In this document: positions 1 through 9,848 of the stretch, one piece after another | Position numbering within the stretch: the first letter of the stretch is position 1 | Layout of the letters: each line of letters starts with the position of its first letter | Source: Cyclostephanos tholiformis | Lineage: Eukaryota > Bacillariophyta > Thalassiosirophyceae > Thalassiosirales > Thalassiosiraceae | Length of the DNA stretch: 14,160 nucleotides | NCBI GenBank assembly: GCA_036939975.1 | Contig: JALLPB010001048.1 | Span: forward strand, 1 to 14,160 | Reading direction: 5' to 3' | Program-made: the position numbers and the translations under genes | The notes under the pieces: model-generated | The model's input: only the letters and a program-made list of their open reading frames with translations | Told to the model about the DNA's origin: nothing | The model's database searches: none

Positions 1-207
1 GATCAATATATGGGACTCTACATACGAGAGTTTCTGAGGAAAGCAGATGGTGTCAGTTCTCTTTCCGTGGAACATGGATGGTCATCCGGATAAAGTAGCC
101 GGGTTGAATCGGGTTTCTCGCCCAATTCTTTTGCAAATGTATACTCTGATGGTGGGAGCCATACGAGAGTATTCGTCATATTGTACGCTCATGGGCGTAT
201 TTTGTCA
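1..207 (-). repeat. 3' LTR of the copia element (truncated by window start)
   Basis: On the minus strand this copy begins TGACAAAATACGCCC at 207, directly after a polypurine tract, and runs off the window at base 1. It aligns without gaps to 2295-2501. Its outer end and any target-site duplication lie outside the window. Confidence 0.88.
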
Positions 208-218
208 GTCCCCTCAAG
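208..218 (-). promoter_or_regulatory. Polypurine tract (plus-strand primer site) next to the 3' LTR
   Basis: The minus strand reads CTTGAGGGGAC immediately before the TG that opens the LTR at 207. A G/A-rich stretch abutting the 3' LTR is the usual site where plus-strand DNA synthesis is primed in LTR retrotransposons. The 5' LTR lacks this sequence at its outer edge (2502 onward), as expected, which also fixes the element's orientation. Confidence 0.7.
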
Positions 219-270
219 ATAGGTCTGTAATCCTGAGATTAAGGGCGGTCTTGCTTGGTCATAGCAGGGT

Positions 271-2223
271 CTATTTGACTGTGTGGTCATCATATATGTC
301 GTATAATAACCCACTAACAAGCCTACGTGACTTTGGTCATATGGTTGGCGGAGTTTTGGTCACTCCATAGGTGAGTAATGGCAGATTCACCCATCGCCAC
401 GGATTCATGATTGAAGTGGTAGCAGATAGAACTGCATTTCTGCTTCAAAGTGGATTCGGGCTTGGTCAAGTTAGTCACTTGGGACTTATTGTCACCAAAG
501 ATATAGGATGATTCGGACAGGGGTATACCCATCATACGGAGCTTATACCTCAGTCCCCTCAACCTTTCAATGCTGTGTTTCATAGCAACAAACTCAGCAC
601 CAAAAACCGAGGTCTCAATGGTGGGTTGGCGTTTGGAAACCCAGTCAATTAACGCCATATTGCAGAAGATTAAGAAACCTATACGAGAGCGTCGGGTCCT
701 CTGCTCTCCCACATGGTCACTGTCACACATCATGCGGACATCAATGTCTTTACCAAATGGTGCAGGCATGTCAAGAGGAAGTGTCTCCTATATGTCACCA
801 TAAAACTCAGACCAGTCATATTTGGGGAATAAAGACAGGTCAATGGTCGGGTATGTGGGGTCAAACACAAGATGTGTGTTATGTTTACATCGTAAATATC
901 CCATGACGTGGAGAGCCAACTCAAGGTGGCCTTCATGGGGAAGGGCAAGGTGCAAGGACAGGAGGGAAAACTTGGCCGCGATGTCAACGTGGCCAAGTTC
1001 CACCATCCAACGCATGACACCAATTAAGTGTTGGTAGAAGGATGAACCTTCGGGGTCAAGAGGGTCAGATGTATCCAATTCAGGACAACAGTCATGGGGA
1101 AAAGGGTTCTTAGCTGCCAAATGCATGCTATATTTCCCAGACAATTTGTCGGTCAAGTGCATCTCGCAATTCTTAAAAGCCTGAGCAATGCATTTTGATG
1201 GGCTGAGGCTCCAAGCCAACACATTGTTAGCAAGGTGGGTCATTCTGAGCTTGGCACCCAGATATATGTCGGGGTCCCCTACCGAGGTAGGTTTAAGAGG
1301 TAGATAACGGTTGATCTTGTCGAGGACAGACATAGCATCATGATGAATGCATAAGATGTCATCCACATAGCAAAGGATATAAGAATAATAACGAAAGTTA
1401 TCCTCAGGTCTGGTCTCGGCTTTGTACCAAAGATCAGGGTAAGCCTTGCAGGATGTATATCCCATCTTGCACATGAATGATGCCAAGTGTGCACAAAACG
1501 CCGCACCCGAACTCTTCAATCCATATAGTGCACAGACAATGATGGCATTCTTGCCAGCGTCAGGGCCAAATTCAGGGCAAAGGACGGTCCAAATTTTCTT
1601 TGTGACTGGGGCAGTGACACATGCATTAAGCACGTCGCCTGCCTTAACCTCAAGGTAATTCAAGGCAGCCATGAGCAAAGCGATACGTATGGTTTTGCGT
1701 GAGACAACGCTTGCATATGTGATAGTCGAAGGGGCATCAGTCATATGCCCACCAGCCACCAAGCGGGCTTTAAGGGTAAAGTCCTCCATCTTGATGTCAA
1801 ATACCATGTGACAAGATATTCTCTGGTATCCTATAGGTACAGATTCATTGTCTGCAAGGATTTTGAAAGCAACGCGAATGTTTTTCATCTCCTTGGTGAT
1901 TCCGGCAGCCCAAAGGGTATTGCCATTAAGTCGGTCTAAGGCGAGGGCCTCCTTGACTGTCTTAGGCAATTCAATGCCAAACTTATGGGTCAATTTAAGG
2001 TAATGGGTCTTTTACTGCTTCACGAGGGAAATAATCCGATCTTGCATAGACAGGACATCAGGTACCCACCAATTAAAGGCAGCTTCATGGTCTATGCCAA
2101 CAATTTTAGCATATTCGGCTGTTTCAATTGGGTGAGACTGTTTGAATTCGGTCAGGTTCTCCCAGGAAGTGGAATCATCCTTCCATTGGCAGCATAATTG
2201 CCGGCCTATGATGGAACATCTAA
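271..2223 (-). pseudogene. Copia pol remnant: reverse transcriptase and RNase H, broken
   Basis: Reading the minus strand from about 2223: a pre-RT segment containing CQWKDDSTSW and FNWWVP, then RT with GDVLNACVTAP, ALYGLKSSGAAF and the catalytic YVDD box followed by DPDIYLGAKLR, then RNase H with DSDH near 724-713, ETSVFGAEF and FGDNKSQ. The RT aspartates and the D, E and D of RNase H are all present. Breaks: an in-frame TAA at 2014-2012 before RT, an in-frame TAG at 790-788 between RT and RNase H, and a frameshift near 325. After the shift, a +1 frame ends in LLYDIYDDHTVK and a TAG at 273-271, which looks like the original pol end, about 50 bp before the polypurine tract. Gag, protease and integrase are missing. 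The copy cannot make a full pol product. Confidence 0.88.
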
Positions 2224-2282
2224 GGTAAGTACAGTGTACACAAGAAAGGTGTCAAGGTAAATCTAAAAATGCTTGGTTTTGT

Positions 2283-2501
2283 GTACTTTCATACAATCAA
2301 TATATGGAACTCTACATAGGAGAGTTTCTGAGGAATGCAGATGGTGTCAGTTCTCTTTCCATAGAACACAGATGGTCATCCGGATCGAGTAGCTGGGTTG
2401 AATCTGGTTTCTCGCCCGATTCTTTTGCAGGTGTATACTCCGATGGCGGGAGCCATACAAGAGTATTCGTCGTATCGTACGCTCATGGGCGTATTTTGTC
2501 A
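2283..2501 (-). repeat. 5' LTR of the copia element
   Basis: The part 2295-2501 matches 1-207 with 20 mismatches and no gaps. The 5' end is set by TGACAAAATACGCCC beginning at 2501 in both copies. The inner end is estimated near 2283 from a minus-strand GTACACA, because LTRs usually end in CA. It cannot be confirmed, since the other LTR is cut off at the window edge. No clear tRNA primer-binding site follows, and the internal deletion may have removed it. Confidence 0.8.
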
Positions 2502-2503
2502 GC

Positions 2504-2530
2504 GTGACTCTGTAGCTTGTGACTCTGTAG
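2504..2530. repeat. 15-bp-period tandem duplication at the LTR outer edge
   Basis: GTGACTCTGTAG occurs at 2504-2515 and again at 2519-2530, starting two bases outside the LTR boundary. It could be a local duplication in the flanking host DNA. Origin unknown. Confidence 0.7.
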
Positions 2531-2741
2531 ACTGCATACGTATGGTATTAGTACACTATTCCAAAAATATAACAAACGACTTTTGACTGATTCCCTTGCC
2601 GCAGGCCCCATCGGCTTGTCTATAGTTAGGATTATACTGTGCCAATGTCATGGTCAAGAAGATAGACAAAACAAGGTCTGATCACCAAGCTTGACTCCTC
2701 AACGTAGCATTGATAACTATTATATTGTTAAGGGCTAGCCT
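2531..2741. other. Short intergenic stretch between the retrotransposon and the URB2 3' end
   Basis: About 210 bp of moderately AT-rich sequence without a credible ORF. It must contain the end of the URB2 3' UTR (minus strand). No clear polyadenylation signal was recognised. Confidence 0.5.
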
Positions 2742-5700
2742 TTATTGTCCATGATACTGATAGTACTTTTGGTATGATTGAAATACTGGTGCGAACAAAG
2801 CTTTGCTGGGGGTATCGATCATAGCATTGATCTGACGTGTTTCAAAATCAGAACACATATCCAACAGTGCATAGATGGATGGCATCAATTTTGACTTAGT
2901 GGTAGGATTCATACCTTCATTGAGAGCTTGGATAAAGCGTAACATTAGTCCGACGACATGTTTCTTGAATATATCTTTGTGAGGAATGAGTAACTCACAG
3001 ACCCTATTCGAATTGGGCAATATTTGCAATGAAGATGCAAATGAAAAATTGAGCGAAACAAAACTAAAGTAAAGTGACAAGAGTGTGTGACACTTACTTG
3101 GCATACTCTAAAGCTTTCTGAGATAAACCTATTCTCGATTTAGTCTGAAGAATATGAGACAAGAGTGCTAACAGGAAACTGAACAGGCAGTTTGGACATC
3201 CATAGAGCTGCTTGGGATAGTGAGCAATCAGAGATGCAACAACTGAGCAGCTAGAGCTGAAAATTGCTCTCCCTTCTGTCACGTCGTCATGCACATTTGC
3301 TCCATCATAAATGAACAGAGTATTCATCTCAGAGCAAATTAAGGCAATCTCACGTCCACTCATGAGTAAGAGGTCCTTCCTTGAAATTAAAGTAATCATT
3401 GTCTTAGAAAATAGCTTCACATTCGAAACCAATCGAGCCGTAGAACAAAACCTATCTCTTAGAAGATCAACGGAAATCAAAAGAAAGGTTTTGCATTTAC
3501 TGGCAATGTAATTTTGTTGCTCATGGCCGTATGTGCATGTGATCAAGAGATGAAATGTCTTAGTGATAAACGCAGGGTCAAGTATATAGCCACAATCTGA
3601 CGACTCGCTCAAGATATGGTAAATGGAAGTCTTCGTTGGTTCAAGTCCTGACGAGTCTTGAATGAGTGAGCAAAAGGCTGCATCCAGCAAAAGAGTTTCT
3701 TGGCCACGAGTCAAGGATTGTGCAGATGCTTCCAGAATTTCTCTTAGCAATATGGATGGTGATACAATTTGAAGAAAGTACTTTGGCGTTGCAGCCATAA
3801 CTGACAGAAAGTAGTTCGAGGCGTGGACAAATTCCAAGCAGCGTTGTGATTGTTGACCATTTGTAATAAGATCAAATAATTGTTGCACACACTCGGAAAG
3901 TTCCTCTTTCATCATTAATTGGTCATCGTGGCGCTCAAGTTGTTCATCTTCAGAAAAATTCCCGACGAATGCCAAAGCTTCGGCTTCGAATAAAAGAGCC
4001 GTTGCAGCCACCTTTTCATTGTTTTTCTGACCGTTGCCCGCGTTTGATAAATGACGAATGACACTGCAATGCAGGTGTTTTAGAGTATCTAGCACAAATC
4101 TCAATAATAACCCAAACGGTGAATTAGTACTAGATGTTGAAATCTTCTTTGATGGTGAGTGATGACGATAAAAGGTATTCATTCTTCGGGCGACACTCCT
4201 CGTAATGGTGGCCTTCGGAGTGAAGTCAAAAGCAGAATCATGGACCAAAGAAGTCAAATGTGTCAAAAACTCAACTAACATTCTGGCGTTCTTTTCGTAA
4301 TAATCGATACACATAGTGAAATACTCGCTGATGGCGTTGCAAGAAAAAAAGACGACATCTTCATCAGATCTAAAGATATGGCAGTCCTTGATCAAGTGAC
4401 TGATCATTTTTTTCAAGAATGCAGCATCTGCATCATAAGACGCAAGTAGTGTTCTTGGTAGTATGTTGGCGATAATGATCTTGGTCGATCGGACAATATT
4501 CAACAGATGAGACGAGCTACTGAGATGATGCGTAAGATTCATTGTGTGATTGATCATGACATGTGATAATAAGATGTCGAAACCCAATATAGTATCAAGA
4601 AGGTCAAGGTTTTCTTTGCATGTATTGATCTCTATTGGTGCACTTGCCAAGAAAGCTAACGTCCTAGATACCATGTCATAATAATCATCGTGTGCGAGTC
4701 TGAGGAGCCCCAATTCTTGCGTTAATTCTATCGTCCAAATCGCTGTACATGCTCCACCGCATCGCCTTGATTCTGGATTGATTTTGCATAGAATCGGTAA
4801 AGGTCGTGATGCACCAGGGGCGATCGTTGTAATTTTGTCGAGAAATCGTCTGATGGCGACTTGGATTCCTACTCTCATGAACAGTGACATGAGGTCACTG
4901 ACATCGTAAAATGAGACATCACGTGCAAGGACCAAAGCGATCGCTCTCTCAACTCTAAATACTTGCATCGGTAAATTAAGCCCATCGACATCGTCGTGGC
5001 GTTGACAGAGTGCGGTAAAGAACCAAATCATGAACACTTCTGCATGGAATAGATCACTGTAATGCGTCCATATGCAAAGCGACTGCGCTACTGGAGCCCA
5101 GAGTGACTCGTACGCCGACGACTGATAGTTTGTAGCATTGGTTTGAACCGTCATAAATATGGAATATGATGCAATGTACATCGAAAAATCAAGAAGCATT
5201 CTGGCCTCGTCCACTAATGCTTGCGTCGAAGGGTAGCGGCCAGCCTCGCTCTGCGACAAGAGGTCATCATCGTCATCGTCATTTGCAGTATGACAGTCGT
5301 CATAATTTTCCTGAAGATTGCTGTAGTATATCATAGAATGCAATTGATTGATGCGATGCAATGCCAGTCTTTGCAATGAACCGCGCAATGACTGTGGAGG
5401 AAATTCCACATCTTCGTGATTGAATTCGTAGCTGATAGAATTCACGTCCGTCGTTGGTGTTGTATCTGGCGATCGCCAGTAGTAATCTAGCCAACTCCCA
5501 CCCCTCCAAACTTTGAATCGCCTCGTTGATAACGTCCTTTTTACGACATCCTGCAAGTGTCCTAGAAGAATGTTTAAGCCTTTGTCGTCTACGACTTTGT
5601 CGGATTCATCGGTATCACCATCGCCGTAGGCTCCCGACAGCAGAAAAGTGACGTTCCTCCCTCGACAGCAATCGTCAACCACTTCATTGTCAGCAGTGTC

Positions 5701-8218
5701 AATCCAAAAGCAACAGCGCGTATGCAGATCTACCAACCATCCGCACAAGTCTAGACCCATGCGCTGTTGCCTCGGATCACAGTCGCCATCGACGAAATTG
5801 ATGACTTGAGTCACCATTGTACCACCCATACCGAGCAGCTTCATGATGGAGTTGGACATCGACCTTTCGCACAATGATCGAAGCTCAATGCAATTTTGTT
5901 TGTTAACATGCATGTTCTTTATGAGCATGATGAACATTTCGACCGCGAGCGAAAGCTCTGCCATCGCCATTGAATGTATTTTGTTCGCGGATGCATTTAG
6001 AGATCCTTCTCCTTCGCCCTCCCCCCCCGGCTGCTGCAGATGCTTCTTTGGTTTATCTGGTAAATATTTCTGTCGAACACCAATCCATTCATCAAAGAAA
6101 TCCCATATTGCACGAAGCTGTCCGGAGGGAAGATCGGTTTGATATGCCATTGAAAGGTGATACTTAAGGAGCTGGATTACATCGTTCGTCAATAAGGAAC
6201 GGGAATCCTTGGAGGCCCCACGAACGCAGGAGAGGAAATATCCCACTTGGCGCAATTCGCGGTACGTTTTCACGACAGCGGAAAGTAAATCGACCGCGCC
6301 ATCCTTCACCCTCGCAATTCTTATCGGATTTGTTTCGCTCGGTGATGACGACGAACGAGAAGGGGGCGGCAGTAGGAGACAAGACCATGCAAATGCAATC
6401 ACGTCCGCCAACCTGTCGTGCAGCAAACGATGATTGAGCAAAAGCAAGCGATGGAGGGATGACAGGAGCAACAAGGGTGTGGGTTCATTGTCGCAGTCAT
6501 CTTTGACATCGTCGTTTTTGTCTTCATCTATCTCTGCGTAGTCGTCTACGCATTGCAACAGGACATTCGTCACGCGCTCCAAGAACGCAAAGTATCGACC
6601 GTTCGGATCGTCGTACGAGGGGGAGTATATATCGTACTCGAGGACTAGTCCAAGCGTTTTCGATATCGCCCCGATCAAAGTCGTGATGAGTTGTCGACGG
6701 TGCCGTCGTTCGGCGGAAGTCGATTTAGGCAACAGCGAGACACCAGACACGCAACCCTCCTCCTCCTCACGATTACGAACAAGGGAGTATTCCAATCTCT
6801 CCACCGCCGGCGAAGCAATGAGTTGCCAAAACCGATATTGCAGGGAGGCCCGAATCGTCGTCGTTGTGGATCCGACGACGCCTCCACCACCGCCGTCCCT
6901 CGCACGTTCAAAGAAACCGCGCGAAAGTATCGGCAGGACGTTCGACGCGGCCAATGTCGTGTCATCGTCGATGCCACCCGATAATGACGGAGGATGCTGT
7001 GAGAGGGCTTCACCTTCCGACGTATCATCGACATCCTCGTCCCCGGCTTCGCCGTCATCGCCGCGAACGCTCACTCCGACGCTTTTGACATTTGCCTGTC
7101 CTCCGATCGTGGTCGCCCCCGCGGTGGCGGTAAGAGCGGCGGTACTGATGGGAAGAGGGAGGAACATAATACGCATCGAATCGAACAAACTTGATTGGTA
7201 ACGAATGACCGCCTTCCTCATCGTTGTCATCGTCGTCCCCTCCCCCTTCTTCTTCGTCGGCGCCCTCTTTCTCTTCTCCTCCCCCTCTTCCTCATCCTCA
7301 TCCTTCCCCACATCATTTTCAACGACGGCACAGCAATCGATATATCCGTCCATCACGTCGCCCCCTCCCCCTCCTCCGGCGGGAAAGAACAATCCGATCC
7401 GTAGGATGTCCTCGACGAGTTCCCTCGAAGTCATCCCCCCCGGCCCCGAGTAAGAGGCGGAGGCAGGAGTCGCTGGCACGTCATCGTTCGTCGTACCCCG
7501 GACGACGGTCATCAATCGTCCGAGCGTCGATAGCACATCAGGGGACGACAGCAATACGAACGCGCTCTTAGCGTTGGTGGTCGATTTCGATGCGACGGTA
7601 CGCACCATGCGCAGCGTCGCGATTATCACGTCAACGACGTAATCGGGTACCCGATGACTACGTCTCGGGTCGTTGTTGGGTACGACGACGGATGATCGTC
7701 GCGAACGGAGGGGGAAGGGGACGAGATGATCGTTCATCATGGGAAGGTAAACTCGACAAGCGTGCTGCAACGTTGGAGAGTATCGTTCGATCAAGCGAAC
7801 GTACGCGTTCGATGCATGATGCGAACGGTATGAGGAGGAGGTAGAGGATGAGGATGCGATCGACGATGACGCGAGACGCAGGAGCCTGGGAAGCGCGTTG
7901 CCACGATCGAGGGAATTGGTAAGAAGTTGGGCCACTTCCGCCACCATCGCGTCATCACTCGTCGTATTCGTCGTAATCGTCGTCGTTGTAGTCGTCATCA
8001 TCATCGTCGTCTTCGTCGAAGTCGTCGTCGCGTCCCCGTCACCACCGACGATCGACGATTTGTCATCGTCCATATCGTTGTCGTTTTGGCTTTCTACGAG
8101 GGGGCAGAGTACGTCCAGGCATCGCGATAGAGCCTCCCACGCCAACGACGACCCTCCGCTTCCGTCTACGTCGCCTTCGTCGTGGTCGTGGTCCTCGCGA
8201 CTTGGGGAGGGAGATGAC

Positions 8219-8250
<32 letters not shown>

Positions 8251-8845
8251 TCCCAACAACCGTCCGATGGACCACGGCAGCAGCAAGGAAGCGACGTCCA
8301 CTTTCGTTATCGTCATCGCATCGTCATCGTTCGTCGTCTGACGATGGTGGGTGGGATCGTCATCGTCCATCCCACCACCGGGGTGGCGTCGCCCCACCCC
8401 ACCCCCCTCCGCCGTTTTGTCGACACCGACCCCCCCGATCGACGTCGTCGTGGCGTCGACGTCGACGACGTTTTCATCATCGGCGTTCCCCCACCTCCTC
8501 AGATATTCGACGAGGGGGGATACCACGGCAACATCCATCCCGTCGGTCCGTCGATCCGAGGTGGGGGGGGGGGAGGCGATGGCGACGGCAAAGGGGGACG
8601 ATCCGCGATGGGAGAGGAAGTCGGAAACACGACGGACGAGGAGGTGGTCGTCGTCTCGTCGTGGCGGTGGCACCTTCCCGTCACCTCCATTCGTCGTTGT
8701 CTCCTCCTCCTCCTCCTCATCCCCCCTCCCCCCTCCCCTCCCCCCCCCCTCGTCCGTCCCTTCCCCCACTCGTCGTGGACGTCCGCGATCGTAATTTACG
8801 ACGTCGATTCGACGTTTCCGTCGCGGTCGTTTGTCCGTCGCTGCC

Positions 8846-8881
<36 letters not shown>

Positions 8882-9042
8882 TTCGGAGGGGGACGGGACG
8901 ACGACGACGACGACGACGATTTCCTCGATCCCTCCTTCCTATCCTTCCTCGGCCGGGATTGATGGGATGAGGGTACTATTAGGGCCGTCCTCCCACCCTC
9001 GCCTCCCCCGCCCGCTCGTTCCTCCCCCCCCCTCTTAATCAT
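2742..9042 (-). CDS. URB2: URB2/Npa2-like nucleolar pre-ribosomal protein, two exons
   Basis: Urb2/Npa2 proteins act in the nucleolus in early pre-60S particles, needed for 27S pre-rRNA processing. The identification rests on the C-terminus: after the intron come VCELLIPH, FKKHVVGLMLRFI, MPSIYALLDMCS, INAMID and ALFAPVFQSYQKYY, the arrangement of the Urb2/Npa2 C-terminal domain (ALLD, then LN..LD, then R.LF..LY.DYK). CDS is join(9042..3098, 3003..2742), about 2,068 residues against about 1,170 in yeast and 1,520 in human. The first ATG of the frame is at 9042; the open frame continues upstream but offers only non-ATG codons. The first third is low-complexity: poly-Ser, poly-Thr, Asp-rich and Gly-rich insertions, plus a basic cluster KRPRRKRR near residues 71-78 that could be a nuclear signal. 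The last 1,100 residues look like helical-repeat sequence with lower GC. No other family was recognised. Confidence 0.8.
3004..3097 (-). other. Spliceosomal intron of URB2 (94 bp)
   Basis: The donor GTAAGT begins at 3097 and the acceptor AATAG ends at 3004, with a T-rich 3' half. Removing it joins exon 1 ending ...EYA plus two bases of a Lys codon to exon 2 starting G-GTC, giving EYAK-VCELLIPH in frame. Without splicing, exon 1 stops at a TAA inside the donor (GTAAGT) and loses the most conserved family domain. That is the main support for the intron. Confidence 0.85.
8216..8244. repeat. (GAC)n trinucleotide tract, poly-Ser in URB2
   Basis: Nine to ten uninterrupted GAC units on the plus strand, read on the minus strand as TCG codons, encode most of a 13-residue Ser run in URB2. 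A looser (GTC)-type tract in the opposite sense lies at about 7965-8032. Confidence 0.9.
8847..8919. repeat. Inverted trinucleotide repeat: (TCG)n facing (GAC)n, 23-bp perfect stem
   Basis: On the plus strand 8847-8881 is an uninterrupted (TCG)n tract and 8897-8919 is an uninterrupted (GAC)n tract. The last 23 bases of the first are the exact reverse complement of the second, with 15 bases between. In URB2 (minus strand) the first-transcribed arm encodes eight Ser, the loop R-P-P-P-K, and the second arm eleven or so Thr. It lies about 120-195 nt after the ATG, so the mRNA could form a strong hairpin there. Confidence 0.9.
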
Positions 9043-9396
9043 CGTCGTCGTCCCCCGGCCTTGGTCGTTGGGTTCGTGGGTCGAGAGGGAGGAATATCGA
9101 GTTATGGTTCGTAGGGGGTTTTTACGTCGAAGGTCGACTTGAAATCTAAGTATGTACAATAATATACCTATTATTTTATGTGGTAATTACCTATTCCTCG
9201 ATCGATGTCTGTCCGTCAACTGACCAGTGAAACTTTTCCCTTTTTTTTTTAATGGAGCAGACGGACGAAAAAGTTAAAAAGACACCACACGAACAGAACG
9301 AAGGCCGAGGTAGGGCCAACACAACAAATAAATATTAATAGCTCCCCCGATCTCAACATACTCCTCCTCCACCATCATCGTACATGATAATATATA
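9043..9396. promoter_or_regulatory. Divergent intergenic region, likely shared promoter of URB2 and EBP2
   Basis: There are 354 bp between the two start codons. The URB2-proximal part (to about 9130) is GC-rich; the rest is AT-rich. Visible features are a T10 run at 9241-9250, AT-rich segments near 9158-9190 and 9322-9342 (AATAAATATTAATA), and a TCGATCGA palindrome near 9198. The EBP2 frame has an in-frame TAA at 9388-9390 just before its ATG. No named transcription-factor site can be assigned with confidence. Confidence 0.6.
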
Positions 9397-9806
9397 ATGA
9401 CATCATCATCGGGGGGTGCATCGAGGTCGAAGAAATCGTACCGCGTCAAGGGGGGTAAGATACCAAGGCGCGCATCATCGAACGGCGTTAGAGTCGGTAC
9501 GGACGACGACTCGGTGTTGACGCCGTCGAAGTTTACGTCGAATGGAACGACGACTACGACTACGATTACGACGGCGTCCGCACGAGCATCGTCGTCGTCG
9601 TCGTCGTCAACCCCCCGCGGCGGTGGTGGGTGTAGATCGAAGAACGCCGCGGTGGAGGAAGGGATCGGTAGGAAAGGGAACGACGATAGTAGGAGGAAGG
9701 AGAAGAAGAAGATGGAGGAGGAGGAGGGGGGGGTGGGCTGGGAGGTGGAGATGTCGAGCATGTCCAAGGGGGGGAAGAAGAAGAAGGGAGCGGTCATTCA
9801 TCCACC

Positions 9807-9848
<42 letters not shown>

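Larger units (their letters stand above)
1..2501 (-). mobile_element. Internally deleted Ty1/copia LTR retrotransposon (3' end cut by window edge)
   Basis: Two near-identical sequences in direct orientation (1-207 and 2295-2501) flank a copia-type RT/RNase H region, all reading on the minus strand. Going 5' to 3' on that strand: 5' LTR (2501 down to about 2283), a short unrecognised spacer, pol from just upstream of RT to its C-terminal end (about 2223 to 271), a polypurine tract (218-208), then the 3' LTR from 207 to beyond the window. A complete copia element would also carry gag, protease and integrase between the 5' LTR and RT. Fewer than 80 bp remain there, so most of the 5' internal region is deleted. 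The two LTRs differ at 20 of 207 aligned positions by hand count (16 transitions, no gaps), which indicates an old insertion. Order RT then RNase H with no integrase after it fits Ty1/copia rather than Ty3/gypsy. Confidence 0.9.

Noticed and set aside
47..370. Small plus-strand ORF across the left LTR
   Set aside because: It covers the LTR, polypurine tract and pol end of a minus-strand element and has no domain. The related ORF at 2398-2586 is the same LTR sequence.
2742..3104. Separate 120-residue minus-strand gene
   Set aside because: Its first 30 or so residues are intron sequence. The rest joins in frame to the upstream exon through GTAAGT/AG splice sites and carries the Urb2/Npa2 C-terminal motif.
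8202..9038. Long plus-strand open frames antisense to the URB2 5' end
   Set aside because: They consist of His/Arg/Ser/Pro-rich low-complexity sequence produced by GAC/GTC tracts and lack any conserved domain. The minus strand carries the 2,000-residue gene.
9043..9159. URB2 start upstream at 9159
   Set aside because: The codon there is TTG (CAA on the plus strand), and the first ATG in the frame is at 9042. The upstream 39 codons are more likely 5' UTR.
9225..9280. Yeast-like RRPE (A/T-rich) or PAC sites in the divergent promoter
   Set aside because: GAAAAAGTTAAA is only loosely similar to RRPE and no good PAC match is present between the genes. Such motifs are not established for this lineage.
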